This document shows, piece after piece, positions 1 through 6,786 of a DNA stretch of 28,182 bases (positions are counted from its first letter, which is position 1; each line of letters begins with the position of its first letter). A model generated the notes under the pieces. It did no database searches, was not told the origin of the DNA, and saw only the letters and a list, made by a program, of their open reading frames with translations. This stretch comes from Actinomycetota bacterium (GTDB lineage Bacteria; Actinomycetota; Thermoleophilia; Gaiellales; Gaiellaceae), in assembly GCA_013694685.1 (NCBI GenBank), contig JACDBY010000108.1, positions 1 through 28,182 on the forward strand. Direction: 5' to 3'. The translations under genes and the position numbers were made by a program.

Positions 1-422
1 GCGAGCTCCGAATCCGAGCCGGCGAGAATCGAGGCGGCGAGGAGCGCCGCGTTGACCGCGCCCGCCCGGCCGATCGCGAGGGTCCCGACCGGCACGCCCG
101 CGGGCATCTGCACGATCGAGAGGAGCGAGTCGATCCCCGAGAGCGCCTTCGACTCGACCGGCACGCCGAGCACGGGCAGCGTCGTCTTCGCGGCGGCCAT
201 CCCCGGCAGATGAGCGGCACCGCCCGCGCCCGCGATCAGGACGCGCAGGCCGCGCGCCTCGGCGGTCGCGGCATACTCGAAGAGGAGATCCGGAGTCCGG
301 TGGGCCGAGACAACGCGCCGTTCGTAGGCGATCTCGAGCTCCGCGAGCGTCTCCGCCGCATGCCGCATCGTCTCCCAATCGGAGCGCGACCCCATGATCA
401 ACCCGACGAGCGGCGCGGCCAC
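1..422 (-). CDS. purE: PurE, N5-carboxyaminoimidazole ribonucleotide mutase (3' end outside window)
   Basis: PurE moves the carboxylate of N5-CAIR to C4 of the ring in de novo purine synthesis, in the cytoplasm. The minus-strand frame reads [19 protein letters not shown] at its N-terminus; GSRSDW is the class I PurE nucleotide-binding motif. SAHRTPDLL and then [12 protein letters not shown] follow, the latter being the conserved active-site glycine-rich loop. I chose the GTG at 422 because it restores the full family N-terminus; an internal ATG at 395 would cut the first beta strand. 140 codons are visible with no stop, against 160-170 for the family, so the C-terminus lies beyond base 1. The start is 9 bp after the stop of the HEAT-repeat gene, which points to co-transcription with gltA. 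Confidence 0.93.
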   Translation of the reverse strand, partial: MAAPLVGLIMGSRSDWETMRHAAETLAELEIAYERRVVSAHRTPDLLFEYAATAEARGLRVLIAGAGGAAHLPGMAAAKTTLPVLGVPVESKALSGIDSLLSIVQMPAGVPVGTLAIGRAGAVNAALLAASILAGSDSEL

Positions 423-431
423 CGGACGACC

Positions 432-938
432 CTATTTCGTCCGCGACTTCTTCACGAGAAGGGCAGCCGACGCACGGGCGGCATCCCTGACCTCGCGATC
501 GACCTCGTCGTCGCCCGCGATCCCCTCCAGGAGCTGGATCGTCCCGCGGTCGGCCGTCCCGTTCCGCAGGCACGCGATCGCGAGCCGGCGAACCGCGGAG
601 TTGGGATCGCGCATCGCGAGCTCGTTCAGCAGCGGCCGGTACGCGTTGACGTCGCCGGGATGGTCGCTCGAGAGCGAGCTCAGTGCGATCAGCGCCGACC
701 CCCGCGCCCCCGCGCTCTCGTCCTCGAGCCCTCGACGGAGCAACTCGAGCTTCTGGCGAAACCGGAACTGGGCGATCGAGCGGTAGGCGATACCGCGGAT
801 GCGATAGTCCCCGCTCCGGGCGGCCGCCTCGATCTCGTCGTCCCACTCCGCGCGGAGCGAGGCGAGCTCCCGCTCGTTGCCGCCGCCCTTCGCGAGCGTC
901 TCCGCGCGCGCCGCGGCTTCGGCCAGCGGTTGGCTCAC
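432..938 (-). CDS. HEAT-repeat-like protein between gltA and purE
   Basis: A 168-residue protein of unknown function. After a charged helical N-terminus (about residues 1-35) it shows at least three helical-pair units of HEAT/PBS-lyase type: DYRIRGIAYRSIAQF, then SAGARGSALIALSSL, then NSAVRRLAIACLRN and a last one around DREVRDAARASAALL. Such repeats form protein-binding solenoids, and no catalytic motif is visible. The GTG start at 938 overlaps the gltA stop in a GTGA tetranucleotide, so translation is probably coupled to citrate synthase. purE follows 9 bp downstream. The role is not known; a scaffold or partner of a neighbouring enzyme is speculation. Confidence 0.82.
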   Translation of the reverse strand: MSQPLAEAAARAETLAKGGGNERELASLRAEWDDEIEAAARSGDYRIRGIAYRSIAQFRFRQKLELLRRGLEDESAGARGSALIALSSLSSDHPGDVNAYRPLLNELAMRDPNSAVRRLAIACLRNGTADRGTIQLLEGIAGDDEVDREVRDAARASAALLVKKSRTK

Positions 939-2020
939 TCGACCGCCGAGAGCGACCGCTCCGCCGGGCCGACGTACGTCGCCGAGGGCCGGAAGAGCCG
1001 TCCCGTTCGCTTCTGCTCGAGGATGTGAGCAGACCAGCCGGCCACCCGCGAGCAGGCGAACATCGCAGGCGCGAGCGGAGGCGGGATCTCGGCGATGTCG
1101 AGCACGACCGCCGAGTAGTACTCGACATTCGTCGCGAGCACGCGGTCGGGCGAGCGCTCCTGTAGCGCCTTCAGAGCGACCTGCTCGAGTTCCTCGGCGA
1201 CCTCGATGTGCTCCGACCCGAGCTCCCGCGCGGTCCGCTTGAGGAGGCGTGAGCGCGGGTCCTCGGCGCGATAGATCCGGTGACCGAAACCCATGATGCG
1301 CTTCTTGCTCGCGAGAGCCTCGCTCACCCAGCGCTCCGCGTCGCCCATCGCGGCGACCTCCTCGAGCATCGGCTTCACGTAGGCGGGCGCGCCGCCGTGG
1401 AGCGGGCCGGAGAGTGCGCCCACGGCCGACGAGAGCGCTGCGCCGCAGTCGGCGCCGGTCGATGCGGTGATCCGCGCCGTGAAGGTCGATGCGTTCAGAC
1501 CGTGCTCGGCGGTGCAGATCCAGTAGGTGTCGATCGCCGTCGCGTGCCTGGGGTCGGCCTCGCCTCGCCAGCGGAGGAGAAACCGCTCCGCAGCCGTCTG
1601 CCCCTTCGCCACGACACCTTCGGGGACGGGCTCGCTCACGCCGTCGGCGAGACGCGCGGAGCGCGCCACGATCGTCATCATCTGCCCCGAGAGGCGGCCG
1701 AGATCCTCGCGTGCCTGCTCGTCCGAGATCTCGTTCAGCTTGCCGAGCTTCCACTCGCCTGCAAGCCGGGCTGTCTCGGCCTGCAGATCGGCAGGTGCGT
1801 TCCCGGTGAGGCGGGCCGGCTCGTACGGCTCGGGATCGGGCATCTTCGAGTCGAGGTCGTCGTCGACGAGAAGCCCCCAGACGCTCTCGTACGGGTAGTG
1901 GCCGACGAGCTCCTCGATGTCGATACCGCGATAGCGCAGCGCCCCGCCCTCGCGGTCGGGCTCTGCGATCTCGGTCTCGACGGCGACGACGCCTTCGAGA
2001 CCCGGCTTGAAGTCGCTCAT
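935..2020 (-). CDS. gltA: Citrate synthase
   Basis: Condenses acetyl-CoA and oxaloacetate to citrate, the entry step of the TCA cycle. At 361 residues it belongs to the shorter bacterial class. Active-site landmarks are AEHGLNAS (H173), the catalytic GPLHGGAP (H208), GFGHRIY (H247) and the C-terminal [13 protein letters not shown]. The position of the third catalytic residue, Asp in the NVDF motif of E. coli GltA, is Glu here (NVEYYS, E300). From memory this also occurs in some actinobacterial CitA-type enzymes, so it may be a lineage feature. The ATG at 2020 is preceded by a good ribosome site (GAGGAG). The gene is divergent from icd/mdh and heads a unit with the HEAT protein and purE. A 2-methylcitrate synthase activity cannot be excluded. 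Confidence 0.93.
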   Translation of the reverse strand: MSDFKPGLEGVVAVETEIAEPDREGGALRYRGIDIEELVGHYPYESVWGLLVDDDLDSKMPDPEPYEPARLTGNAPADLQAETARLAGEWKLGKLNEISDEQAREDLGRLSGQMMTIVARSARLADGVSEPVPEGVVAKGQTAAERFLLRWRGEADPRHATAIDTYWICTAEHGLNASTFTARITASTGADCGAALSSAVGALSGPLHGGAPAYVKPMLEEVAAMGDAERWVSEALASKKRIMGFGHRIYRAEDPRSRLLKRTARELGSEHIEVAEELEQVALKALQERSPDRVLATNVEYYSAVVLDIAEIPPPLAPAMFACSRVAGWSAHILEQKRTGRLFRPSATYVGPAERSLSAVE

Positions 2021-2089
2021 CGCACTCCTCTCGTCAATCGCCGTGGGTCGCCCGGACGGTACCTGAGCGGGGATTCCGCACCTTCGCAC

Positions 2090-2095
2090 TATCCT
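2090..2095 (+). promoter_or_regulatory. Candidate -10 box of icd-mdh
   Basis: TATCCT ends 9 nt before the icd ATG at 2105, so the transcript would start at or within a few bases of the start codon. No Shine-Dalgarno sequence precedes the ATG and no clear -35 is seen. Confidence 0.35.
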
Positions 2096-2104
2096 CCGCG
2101 CCGG

Positions 2105-3202
2105 ATGTCCCACCGCATCACCCTCATCCCCGGCGACGGCACCGGCCCTGAGCTGACCGAGGCGACGCGGCGTGTCCTCGAGGCGACCGGCGTCGGCTTC
2201 GACTGGGAGCTGCAGGAGGCGGGGGTCGACGTGATGGAGAAGGCGGGGACCCCGCTCCCGACCGAGACTCTCGACTCCGTCAAACGGAACGGCGTCGCGT
2301 TGAAGGGGCCGATCACTACCCCGATCGGGACGGGCTTCCGCTCCGTCAACGTGGCACTCCGTCACGAGCTCGGGCTCTACGCGTGCGTGCGCCCGTGCAA
2401 GACGTATCCGGGCGTCCGCTCGCGCTACGACGCGGTCGACCTCGTCGTCGTCCGCGAGAACACCGAGGACCTCTACGCGGGCATCGAGTTCGAGTCGGGC
2501 ACCGAGGACGCGCACGCGGTGATCGCGTTCCTCAACAGTCGGCAGCAGAAGCAGATCCGCGAGTCGTCCGGTCTCTCGATCAAGCCCCTCAGCCCGGAGG
2601 GCTCGGAGAGGATCATCCGGTTCGCGTTCGACTACGCGCGTGAAAACGGCCGCAAGCGCGTCTCGTGCATCACGAAGGCGAACATCATGAAGCACACGGA
2701 CGGACTCTTCCTGGCCGTCTTTCGCGAGGTGGCGAAGGACTATCCGGAGATCGAGGGGTGGGAGACGCTCGTCGACGCGCTCTGCATGGGTCTCGTGCAA
2801 CGGCCCGAGGAGTTCGACGTGCTCGTGCTGCCGAACCTCTACGGCGACATCGTGAGCGACCTGACCGCGGGCCTCGTCGGCGGACTTGGCGTCGCGCCGG
2901 GCGCCAACATCGGCACGGAGGCTGCGGTCTTCGAGGCGACGCACGGCTCCGCGCCGAAGTACAAGGGACAGAACCGCGTCAACCCCACTGCGATGATCCT
3001 CTCCGGGAAGCTCATGCTCGAGCACCTCGGCGAGCGCGACGCCGCGGAGCGGCTCGAGGGCGCTGTCGCCGCCGTCATCGCCGAGGGCGAGCGCGTCACC
3101 TACGACCTGAAGCCGTCCCGGGACGACCCGACCGCGGTCGGTACGTCGGAGTACGCCGACGCGATCATCGAGCGGCTGCACACGACGAAAGGATCAGCGT
3201 GA
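2105..3202 (+). CDS. icd: Isocitrate dehydrogenase (short, decarboxylating dimer family)
   Basis: Oxidative decarboxylation of isocitrate to 2-oxoglutarate. 365 residues, the size of the NAD-IDH/isopropylmalate dehydrogenase class. Substrate-site signature [12 protein letters not shown] supplies S80, N82 and R86; R96 lies in CVRPCK and R117 in [11 protein letters not shown]. The metal-binding part is NLYGDIVSD. The coenzyme loop reads [15 protein letters not shown], with the Lys-Tyr pair that marks NADP use in E. coli IDH (K344/Y345), so NADP is the more likely cofactor despite the short scaffold. The ATG at 2105 gives the family N-terminus ([12 protein letters not shown]). The stop overlaps the mdh start as GTGA. 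Homoisocitrate or isopropylmalate dehydrogenase is less likely because of the SxNxxxR loop and the mdh neighbour. Confidence 0.9.
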   Translation: MSHRITLIPGDGTGPELTEATRRVLEATGVGFDWELQEAGVDVMEKAGTPLPTETLDSVKRNGVALKGPITTPIGTGFRSVNVALRHELGLYACVRPCKTYPGVRSRYDAVDLVVVRENTEDLYAGIEFESGTEDAHAVIAFLNSRQQKQIRESSGLSIKPLSPEGSERIIRFAFDYARENGRKRVSCITKANIMKHTDGLFLAVFREVAKDYPEIEGWETLVDALCMGLVQRPEEFDVLVLPNLYGDIVSDLTAGLVGGLGVAPGANIGTEAAVFEATHGSAPKYKGQNRVNPTAMILSGKLMLEHLGERDAAERLEGAVAAVIAEGERVTYDLKPSRDDPTAVGTSEYADAIIERLHTTKGSA

Positions 3203-4134
3203 ACGGACGGAAGCAGGTCACGGTCGTCGGCGCCGGGAACGTCGGCGCGACGTGCGCGCTCGAGGTGGCGCGCCGCGACTACGCCGACGTCGTCCTCGTC
3301 GACATCGTCCCGAGCTTCGCCGCGGGCAAGGCACTCGACATGAACCAGATGGCGTCGGTCACGGGGTACGAGCCGACAATCGTCGGCAGCGAGCGCTACG
3401 ACGAGACGAAGGGCTCGGACGTCGTCGTGATCACCGCGGGCAGGCCGCGCTCACCCGGCATGAGCCGCGACGACCTTGTGCAGACGAACGAGGCGATAGT
3501 CGCCTCAGTGACGAAAGAGGTCGTCCGCCGTTCGCCGAAGAGCGTGATCGTCGTCGTCTCGAATCCGCTCGATGCGATGTGTCACGTCGCGCATGCCGTC
3601 TCCGGCTTCCCGAAGGAGCGTGTCGTCGGCATGGCGGGGATCCTCGACACTGCACGGTTCTCGGCCTTCATCGCCTGGGAGACCGGTTCGTCCGTAAAAG
3701 ACGTGCAGGCGATGGTGCTCGGCGGGCACGGCGACCAGATGGTTCCCGTCGTCTCGGCGACGACGGTCGGCGGTGTCCCGCTCGCGGAGCTGACGACGAA
3801 GGGAAAGATCGCGAAGATGGTCGAGCGCACGCGGAAGGGCGGCGGCGAGCTCGTCGGGCTGCTCGGCACCTCCGCGTGGTACGCGCCGGGCGCCGCTGCG
3901 GCGCAGATGGTCGACGCGATCTGCCTCGATCAGAAGCGCGTCCTGCCGTGCACCGCGCTCCTCGAGGGCGAGTACGGCGTCGACGGCCTCTACATGGGCG
4001 TCCCGGTGCGGCTCGGCGCGGCTGGCGTCGAGGAGATCGTGCGCCTCAAGCTGACCGCGGAGGAGAAGAAGATGCTGAAGACATCGCTCGCGGCCGTGCG
4101 TGAGGTCGTCGGCGTGCTCTCGACGACGGCGTAA
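3199..4134 (+). CDS. mdh: Malate dehydrogenase (LDH-like type)
   Basis: Oxidises malate to oxaloacetate with NAD. 311 residues. NAD fold: [10 protein letters not shown] with D35 (VLVDIV) binding the adenosine ribose. The substrate loop [10 protein letters not shown] carries the two arginines (R84, R90) typical of malate rather than lactate specificity. VVSNPLDAM, the D150/R153 pair in LDTARF and the catalytic H177 in GGHGDQM are all present. The GTG start at 3199 overlaps the icd stop (GTGA) and has AAAGGA upstream, so icd-mdh is one translationally coupled unit. Its product oxaloacetate feeds the divergent citrate synthase. Confidence 0.95.
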   Translation: MNGRKQVTVVGAGNVGATCALEVARRDYADVVLVDIVPSFAAGKALDMNQMASVTGYEPTIVGSERYDETKGSDVVVITAGRPRSPGMSRDDLVQTNEAIVASVTKEVVRRSPKSVIVVVSNPLDAMCHVAHAVSGFPKERVVGMAGILDTARFSAFIAWETGSSVKDVQAMVLGGHGDQMVPVVSATTVGGVPLAELTTKGKIAKMVERTRKGGGELVGLLGTSAWYAPGAAAAQMVDAICLDQKRVLPCTALLEGEYGVDGLYMGVPVRLGAAGVEEIVRLKLTAEEKKMLKTSLAAVREVVGVLSTTA

Positions 4135-4205
4135 ATCGAGGGCGGCGGACGACGCCTGTGGAGCGATCGACACGAAATCGGCACGGTTCGGGGTTGACAG
4201 CAAGA

Positions 4206-4218
4206 GTGTCTGACACCG
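4206..4218. repeat. GTGTCWGACACCG palindromic repeat, copy 1
   Basis: Reads GTGTCTGACACCG: two 5-bp arms (GTGTC/GACAC) around one base. It is followed by TTGTCCGG, and the second copy is followed by a closely related GTTTGTCCTGG, so the direct repeat extends to about 22 bp. Confidence 0.7.
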
Positions 4219-4303
4219 TTGTCCGGTTGTCCACAGACCTGCGCGTCGAGAGCCACGCCAGGAGGCGGATCTGTGCATCGTTCGTCACAAAGGGGTCACA
4301 GCG

Positions 4304-4316
4304 GTGTCAGACACCG
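4304..4316. repeat. GTGTCWGACACCG palindromic repeat, copy 2
   Basis: Reads GTGTCAGACACCG, 98 bp after copy 1. Here the palindrome is longer, CGGTGTC-A-GACACCG from 4302 to 4316. Copies differ only at the central base. Confidence 0.7.
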
Positions 4317-4352
4317 GTTTGTCCTGGAGGACCTGGACAGCGTGCCTTCACG

Positions 4353-4379
4353 TTGACTGAACACCGACCGCGCTAGGTT
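4353..4379 (+). promoter_or_regulatory. Promoter of the SDR gene (leaderless)
   Basis: TTGACT at 4353-4358, a 15-bp spacer and TAGGTT at 4374-4379. The ATG at 4388 is 8 nt after the -10 box and has no Shine-Dalgarno sequence, so transcription should begin at the start codon. Confidence 0.55.
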
Positions 4380-4387
4380 TCCGCTCG

Positions 4388-5134
4388 ATGGATCTGGGAC
4401 TCGCCGGGCGCACGGCAATCGTCTGCGGCGCCTCGTCCGGCATGGGCCTCGCCGCGGCCGAGGCGCTCGCGCGCGAAGGGGCGAACGTCTGTATGTTCGC
4501 CCGTCGCCGAGACCTCCTCGAACGCGAGGCCGAGCGGCTCGGCGCGCTCGCGGTGCAGGGAGACCTCGTGATCCCGCAACACCTCGACCGGCTCGTCCAG
4601 GCGACGGTCGGCGCCTTTGGCGGGCTCGACGTTCTCGTGCTGAACGGCGGCGGCCCCAACCCCGGCACGGCGGTCGAGCTGACGGCGGAGTCGATCGAAG
4701 ACGCCGTCGCTCTCCTCCTCACCTCGTTCGTCAACCTGGTGGGACGCGCGCTTCCGCACCTCCGCGAGAGCGACGCGGGGCGGATCATCGCGATCGAGTC
4801 AACGTCCGTCCGCGAGCCGATCCCAAACCTCGCCCTGTCGAACGCGGTGCGCCCCGGCGTCGTCGGCTGGCTCAAGACGCTCGCCCGCGAGCTCGGCCCC
4901 GACGGGGTCACGGTCAACACGATCGCCCCCGGTCGCATCGACACCGAGCGCGTGAAGCACGTCTATGGGCCCGACGGCCCGACCGTGGCCGATCTCGAGC
5001 AGATCTCCCTCCGGCGCCTCGGCGCACCCTCAGAGATCGCCGACGCCGTCGCGTATCTCGCCTCCGACCGCGCGTCATACCTCACGGGGGTCGTCCTACC
5101 GGTTGACGGCGGCCTCACGCGGGGCCTCCTCTAG
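4388..5134 (+). CDS. SDR-fold protein lacking the YxxxK catalytic pair
   Basis: 248 residues with the complete short-chain dehydrogenase fold: dinucleotide loop CGASSGMG (14-20), the LNGGG strand motif (usually NNAG), VNLVGRALPHL with N116, S138 in IESTS, IAPGRIDT and the C-terminal LPVDGGLTRG. The usual Tyr-x-x-x-Lys is replaced: with S138 as anchor the Tyr position is S151 and the Lys position is R155, in LALSNAVR. I recall a distinct SDR subgroup with an LSNxxR motif, so this is probably a family trait rather than decay, but normal hydride transfer chemistry would need another acid/base. The reaction is unknown; FabG-type reductase annotation would be unsafe. A protease gene follows after 4 bp. 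Confidence 0.88.
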   Translation: MDLGLAGRTAIVCGASSGMGLAAAEALAREGANVCMFARRRDLLEREAERLGALAVQGDLVIPQHLDRLVQATVGAFGGLDVLVLNGGGPNPGTAVELTAESIEDAVALLLTSFVNLVGRALPHLRESDAGRIIAIESTSVREPIPNLALSNAVRPGVVGWLKTLARELGPDGVTVNTIAPGRIDTERVKHVYGPDGPTVADLEQISLRRLGAPSEIADAVAYLASDRASYLTGVVLPVDGGLTRGLL

Positions 5135-5138
5135 ACCG

Positions 5139-6149
5139 ATGCTGCAGCGCACGTGGCACTGGCTCGTGCTCTCGGGTGTGGCGCTGCTCGTCGCTATGGG
5201 GATCGTCGCGGTGATCGTGCCCTCGGGGGACTACCTCTACGTCCCCAATCCGGCCAGGCCCGTCGCCGAGAGGGTGAAGGTCGAGGGCGAGCGGTCGCCC
5301 GATGCGACCGGCGGCGTGTACTACGTCGACGTGACGCTCAAGCGCGCGCGATGGCTCGACCGCATCGCGCCGTTCGCGAGACCCGATGGAGCGTCGCTCG
5401 TCCCCTCCCACGCGGTCACGGCACCGGGACAGACGTTCAGGCAGCGGATCGCCGCGGCACGCACCGAGATGAATCGTTCGGAGGAGATCGCGGCCGCGGT
5501 CGCGCTGGAGGCGGCCGGTCTCGCAGTCGATGCCGAGCCGCGCGGCGCCCTCATCGAGTCGGTCGCGGTCGACGTGCCGGCGGCGGCGACGCTCGAGAGC
5601 GGCGACGTGATCGTCGAGGCGGCCGGACAGCCAGTCCTGACGCCCGGGGCGCTCCGGAATGCCGTCGAGGATCTCGATCCGGGCGACGAGGTGCGCCTTC
5701 GCCTTCGCCGCAACGGAAAGCCGCTCGAGCGGACGATACGCACGATCGCGGCACCGGACGACGAGCGTCGCACGATCATCGGGGTCAGCGTCTCGCAGAT
5801 CGCCCGGATCCGCCTGCCACTCGACGTCGAGATCGACCTCGGTGACGTGGGCGGCCCCTCCGCGGGGCTCCCGTTCGCCCTCGAGATCTTCCAGGCGCTC
5901 GGGAACGACGTCGACCGCGGATACCGGGTGGCCGCGACAGGCAAGGTCGAGCTCGATGGCAGCGTCACCCCAGTCGGCGGCATCAAGCAGAAGACGTTCG
6001 GCGTCCGCTCCGCCGATGCGGACGTCTTCCTCGTCCCGGCCGGAGAGAATGCTGCGACCGCGCGGCGATATGCAGGAGGTTTGCGGGTCATCGGGGTCGA
6101 GACCTTCGCCGAGGCGTTGCGCGTTCTGAAAACGCTTCCGGACAAGTAG
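5139..6149 (+). CDS. PDZ-Lon (YlbL-like) membrane-anchored serine protease
   Basis: 336 residues. One N-terminal transmembrane helix (about 8-28) anchors the protein, with the rest outside the membrane. A PDZ domain spans roughly 130-205 (GALIESV, AATLESGDVIVEAAGQPV). A Lon-type S16 protease domain follows with the catalytic serine in GGPSAGLPFALEI (S241) and lysine in VGGIKQK (K283), 42 residues apart as in Lon. No ATPase domain is present, which defines the YlbL/PDZ-Lon class. The ATG at 5139 lies 4 bp after the SDR stop, so the two genes are probably co-transcribed. Substrates in this lineage are unknown. Confidence 0.92.
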   Translation: MLQRTWHWLVLSGVALLVAMGIVAVIVPSGDYLYVPNPARPVAERVKVEGERSPDATGGVYYVDVTLKRARWLDRIAPFARPDGASLVPSHAVTAPGQTFRQRIAAARTEMNRSEEIAAAVALEAAGLAVDAEPRGALIESVAVDVPAAATLESGDVIVEAAGQPVLTPGALRNAVEDLDPGDEVRLRLRRNGKPLERTIRTIAAPDDERRTIIGVSVSQIARIRLPLDVEIDLGDVGGPSAGLPFALEIFQALGNDVDRGYRVAATGKVELDGSVTPVGGIKQKTFGVRSADADVFLVPAGENAATARRYAGGLRVIGVETFAEALRVLKTLPDK

Positions 6150-6183
6150 CGCTTTTCCAGGGTTTTGTCACGAAGGGCGACGG

Positions 6184-6265
6184 CTGCAAATTGCAGGGAA
6201 ACCGTCCCGGCCGGGGGTTGCGCGCCCCGCGGGCCAGGTCCAGAATCCCCGCTGGCGATCGGGGA
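6184..6265 (+). promoter_or_regulatory. Hairpin-rich putative leader of the small Cys-rich gene
   Basis: Between the protease stop and the TTG start at 6289 lie an inverted repeat CTGCAA-A-TTGCAG (6184-6196), the palindrome CCCGGCCGGG (6206-6215) and a stem TCCCCG/CGGGGA with an 8-nt loop (6246-6265). It does not match any riboswitch consensus I can recall. It may be a terminator for the protease, a structured leader or both. Confidence 0.35.
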
Positions 6266-6288
6266 AACGACGACCGACAGGGGGACGT

Positions 6289-6477
6289 TTGGTACGCAAG
6301 GGCGCGACTTGCGAGGACTGCTACTTCCGCCGTGAGGCGCTCTGCGCCCTCCCGGGGAACAGTCCCTGCCCGACGTTCCGGCAAGCAACGGTCGGTCGGC
6401 TCGCCCCACCACGCCAGGCGCAACTCGTCGGGCAGACGGTCGAAGGGCGGCTCCAGCCCGCCGCGGCGCGGCTCTAG
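6289..6477 (+). CDS. Small four-cysteine (zinc-ribbon-like) protein, TTG start
   Basis: A 62-residue protein reading (M)VRKGATCEDCYFRRE at the N-terminus, then CALPGNSPCPTF. The four cysteines (CxxC plus two more within 18 residues) look like a metal site, zinc or possibly Fe-S, and the Arg-rich, Pro-rich surroundings suggest nucleic-acid or protein binding. The TTG at 6289 is chosen because a strong purine run (AGGGGG) lies about 5 nt upstream and no ATG/GTG precedes the CxxC in frame. I have an impression of similar short CxxCYFRR proteins in actinobacteria but no named function. The C-terminal 25 residues look disordered. The LapA gene follows within 10 bp. Confidence 0.6.
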   Translation: MVRKGATCEDCYFRREALCALPGNSPCPTFRQATVGRLAPPRQAQLVGQTVEGRLQPAAARL

Positions 6478-6480
6478 ACT
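6475..6480 (+). promoter_or_regulatory. -10 box of the LapA-domain gene (leaderless)
   Basis: TAGACT ends 6 nt before the ATG at 6487. The box overlaps the TAG stop of the small Cys-rich gene. No ribosome binding site is present. Confidence 0.5.
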
Positions 6481-6486
6481 CCCCGC

Positions 6487-6744
6487 ATGAGCGACATCGA
6501 ACCGCCCGCGCCACGTCGCGCCGGCACACGCGCCGAGGGGATCCCCTGGAAGGTCGTGTTGCTCGCCGTCCTCGCGGTCTACGCCGTCGTGTTCCTCCTC
6601 GTGAACTCCGAGACGCAGGACGTGAACTTCGTCTTCTTCACCGTGAGGACACGCCTCATCTGGCTCATCCTGCTCAGCATGGCTCTCGGTGCAGCACTCG
6701 CGGTCGTCGCACCGCGTTACCGGCGGAGCCGTCGGCGACCGTAG
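6487..6744 (+). CDS. LapA-domain (DUF1049) inner-membrane protein
   Basis: 85 residues. A polar N-terminus with several prolines and arginines precedes two transmembrane helices (about 22-41, WKVVLLAVLAVYAVVFLLVN, and 58-79) joined by the NSETQDVNFVFFTVRT loop, the hallmark of the LapA/DUF1049 family (polar residue, V-x-F-x-F). A basic tail (RRSRRRP) should face the cytoplasm. E. coli LapA (YciS) acts with LapB in lipopolysaccharide control. In an actinobacterium without LPS the role is unknown. No lapB lies nearby. Confidence 0.85.
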   Translation: MSDIEPPAPRRAGTRAEGIPWKVVLLAVLAVYAVVFLLVNSETQDVNFVFFTVRTRLIWLILLSMALGAALAVVAPRYRRSRRRP

Positions 6745-6750
6745 GGGACG

Positions 6751-6768
6751 GAGCGGTCCGGCCCGCTC
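6751..6768. terminator. Stem between convergent genes
   Basis: GAGCGG and CCGCTC pair around a 6-nt loop between the stops of the LapA gene (plus) and the aminotransferase gene (minus). There is no T-run, so this is a candidate bidirectional terminator only by position and symmetry. Confidence 0.35.
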
Positions 6769-6786
6769 TCCGGTGGCCGCCTCGCT

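Larger units (their letters stand above)
4135..4387. other. Intergenic spacer with paired palindromic repeats and a DnaA-box-like 9-mer
   Basis: No gene is visible in these 253 bp. It holds two copies of a 13-bp near-palindrome, one actinobacterial-type DnaA box (TTGTCCACA, 4227-4235) and the promoter of the downstream SDR gene. The region is less GC-rich than the flanking genes. Confidence 0.6.

Noticed and set aside
1280..2104. Long plus-strand reading frame running into icd
   Set aside because: It is antisense to citrate synthase, has no family features before [12 protein letters not shown], and the icd start is fixed by homology at 2105.
4135..4387. Replication origin suggested by TTGTCCACA and palindromes
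   Set aside because: Only one full DnaA box, and no dnaA, dnaN, gyrB or rpmH nearby.
6184..6288. Known riboswitch (c-di-AMP, c-di-GMP, cobalamin) before the Cys-rich gene
   Set aside because: I compared the remembered conserved cores and none matches; only simple stems are visible.
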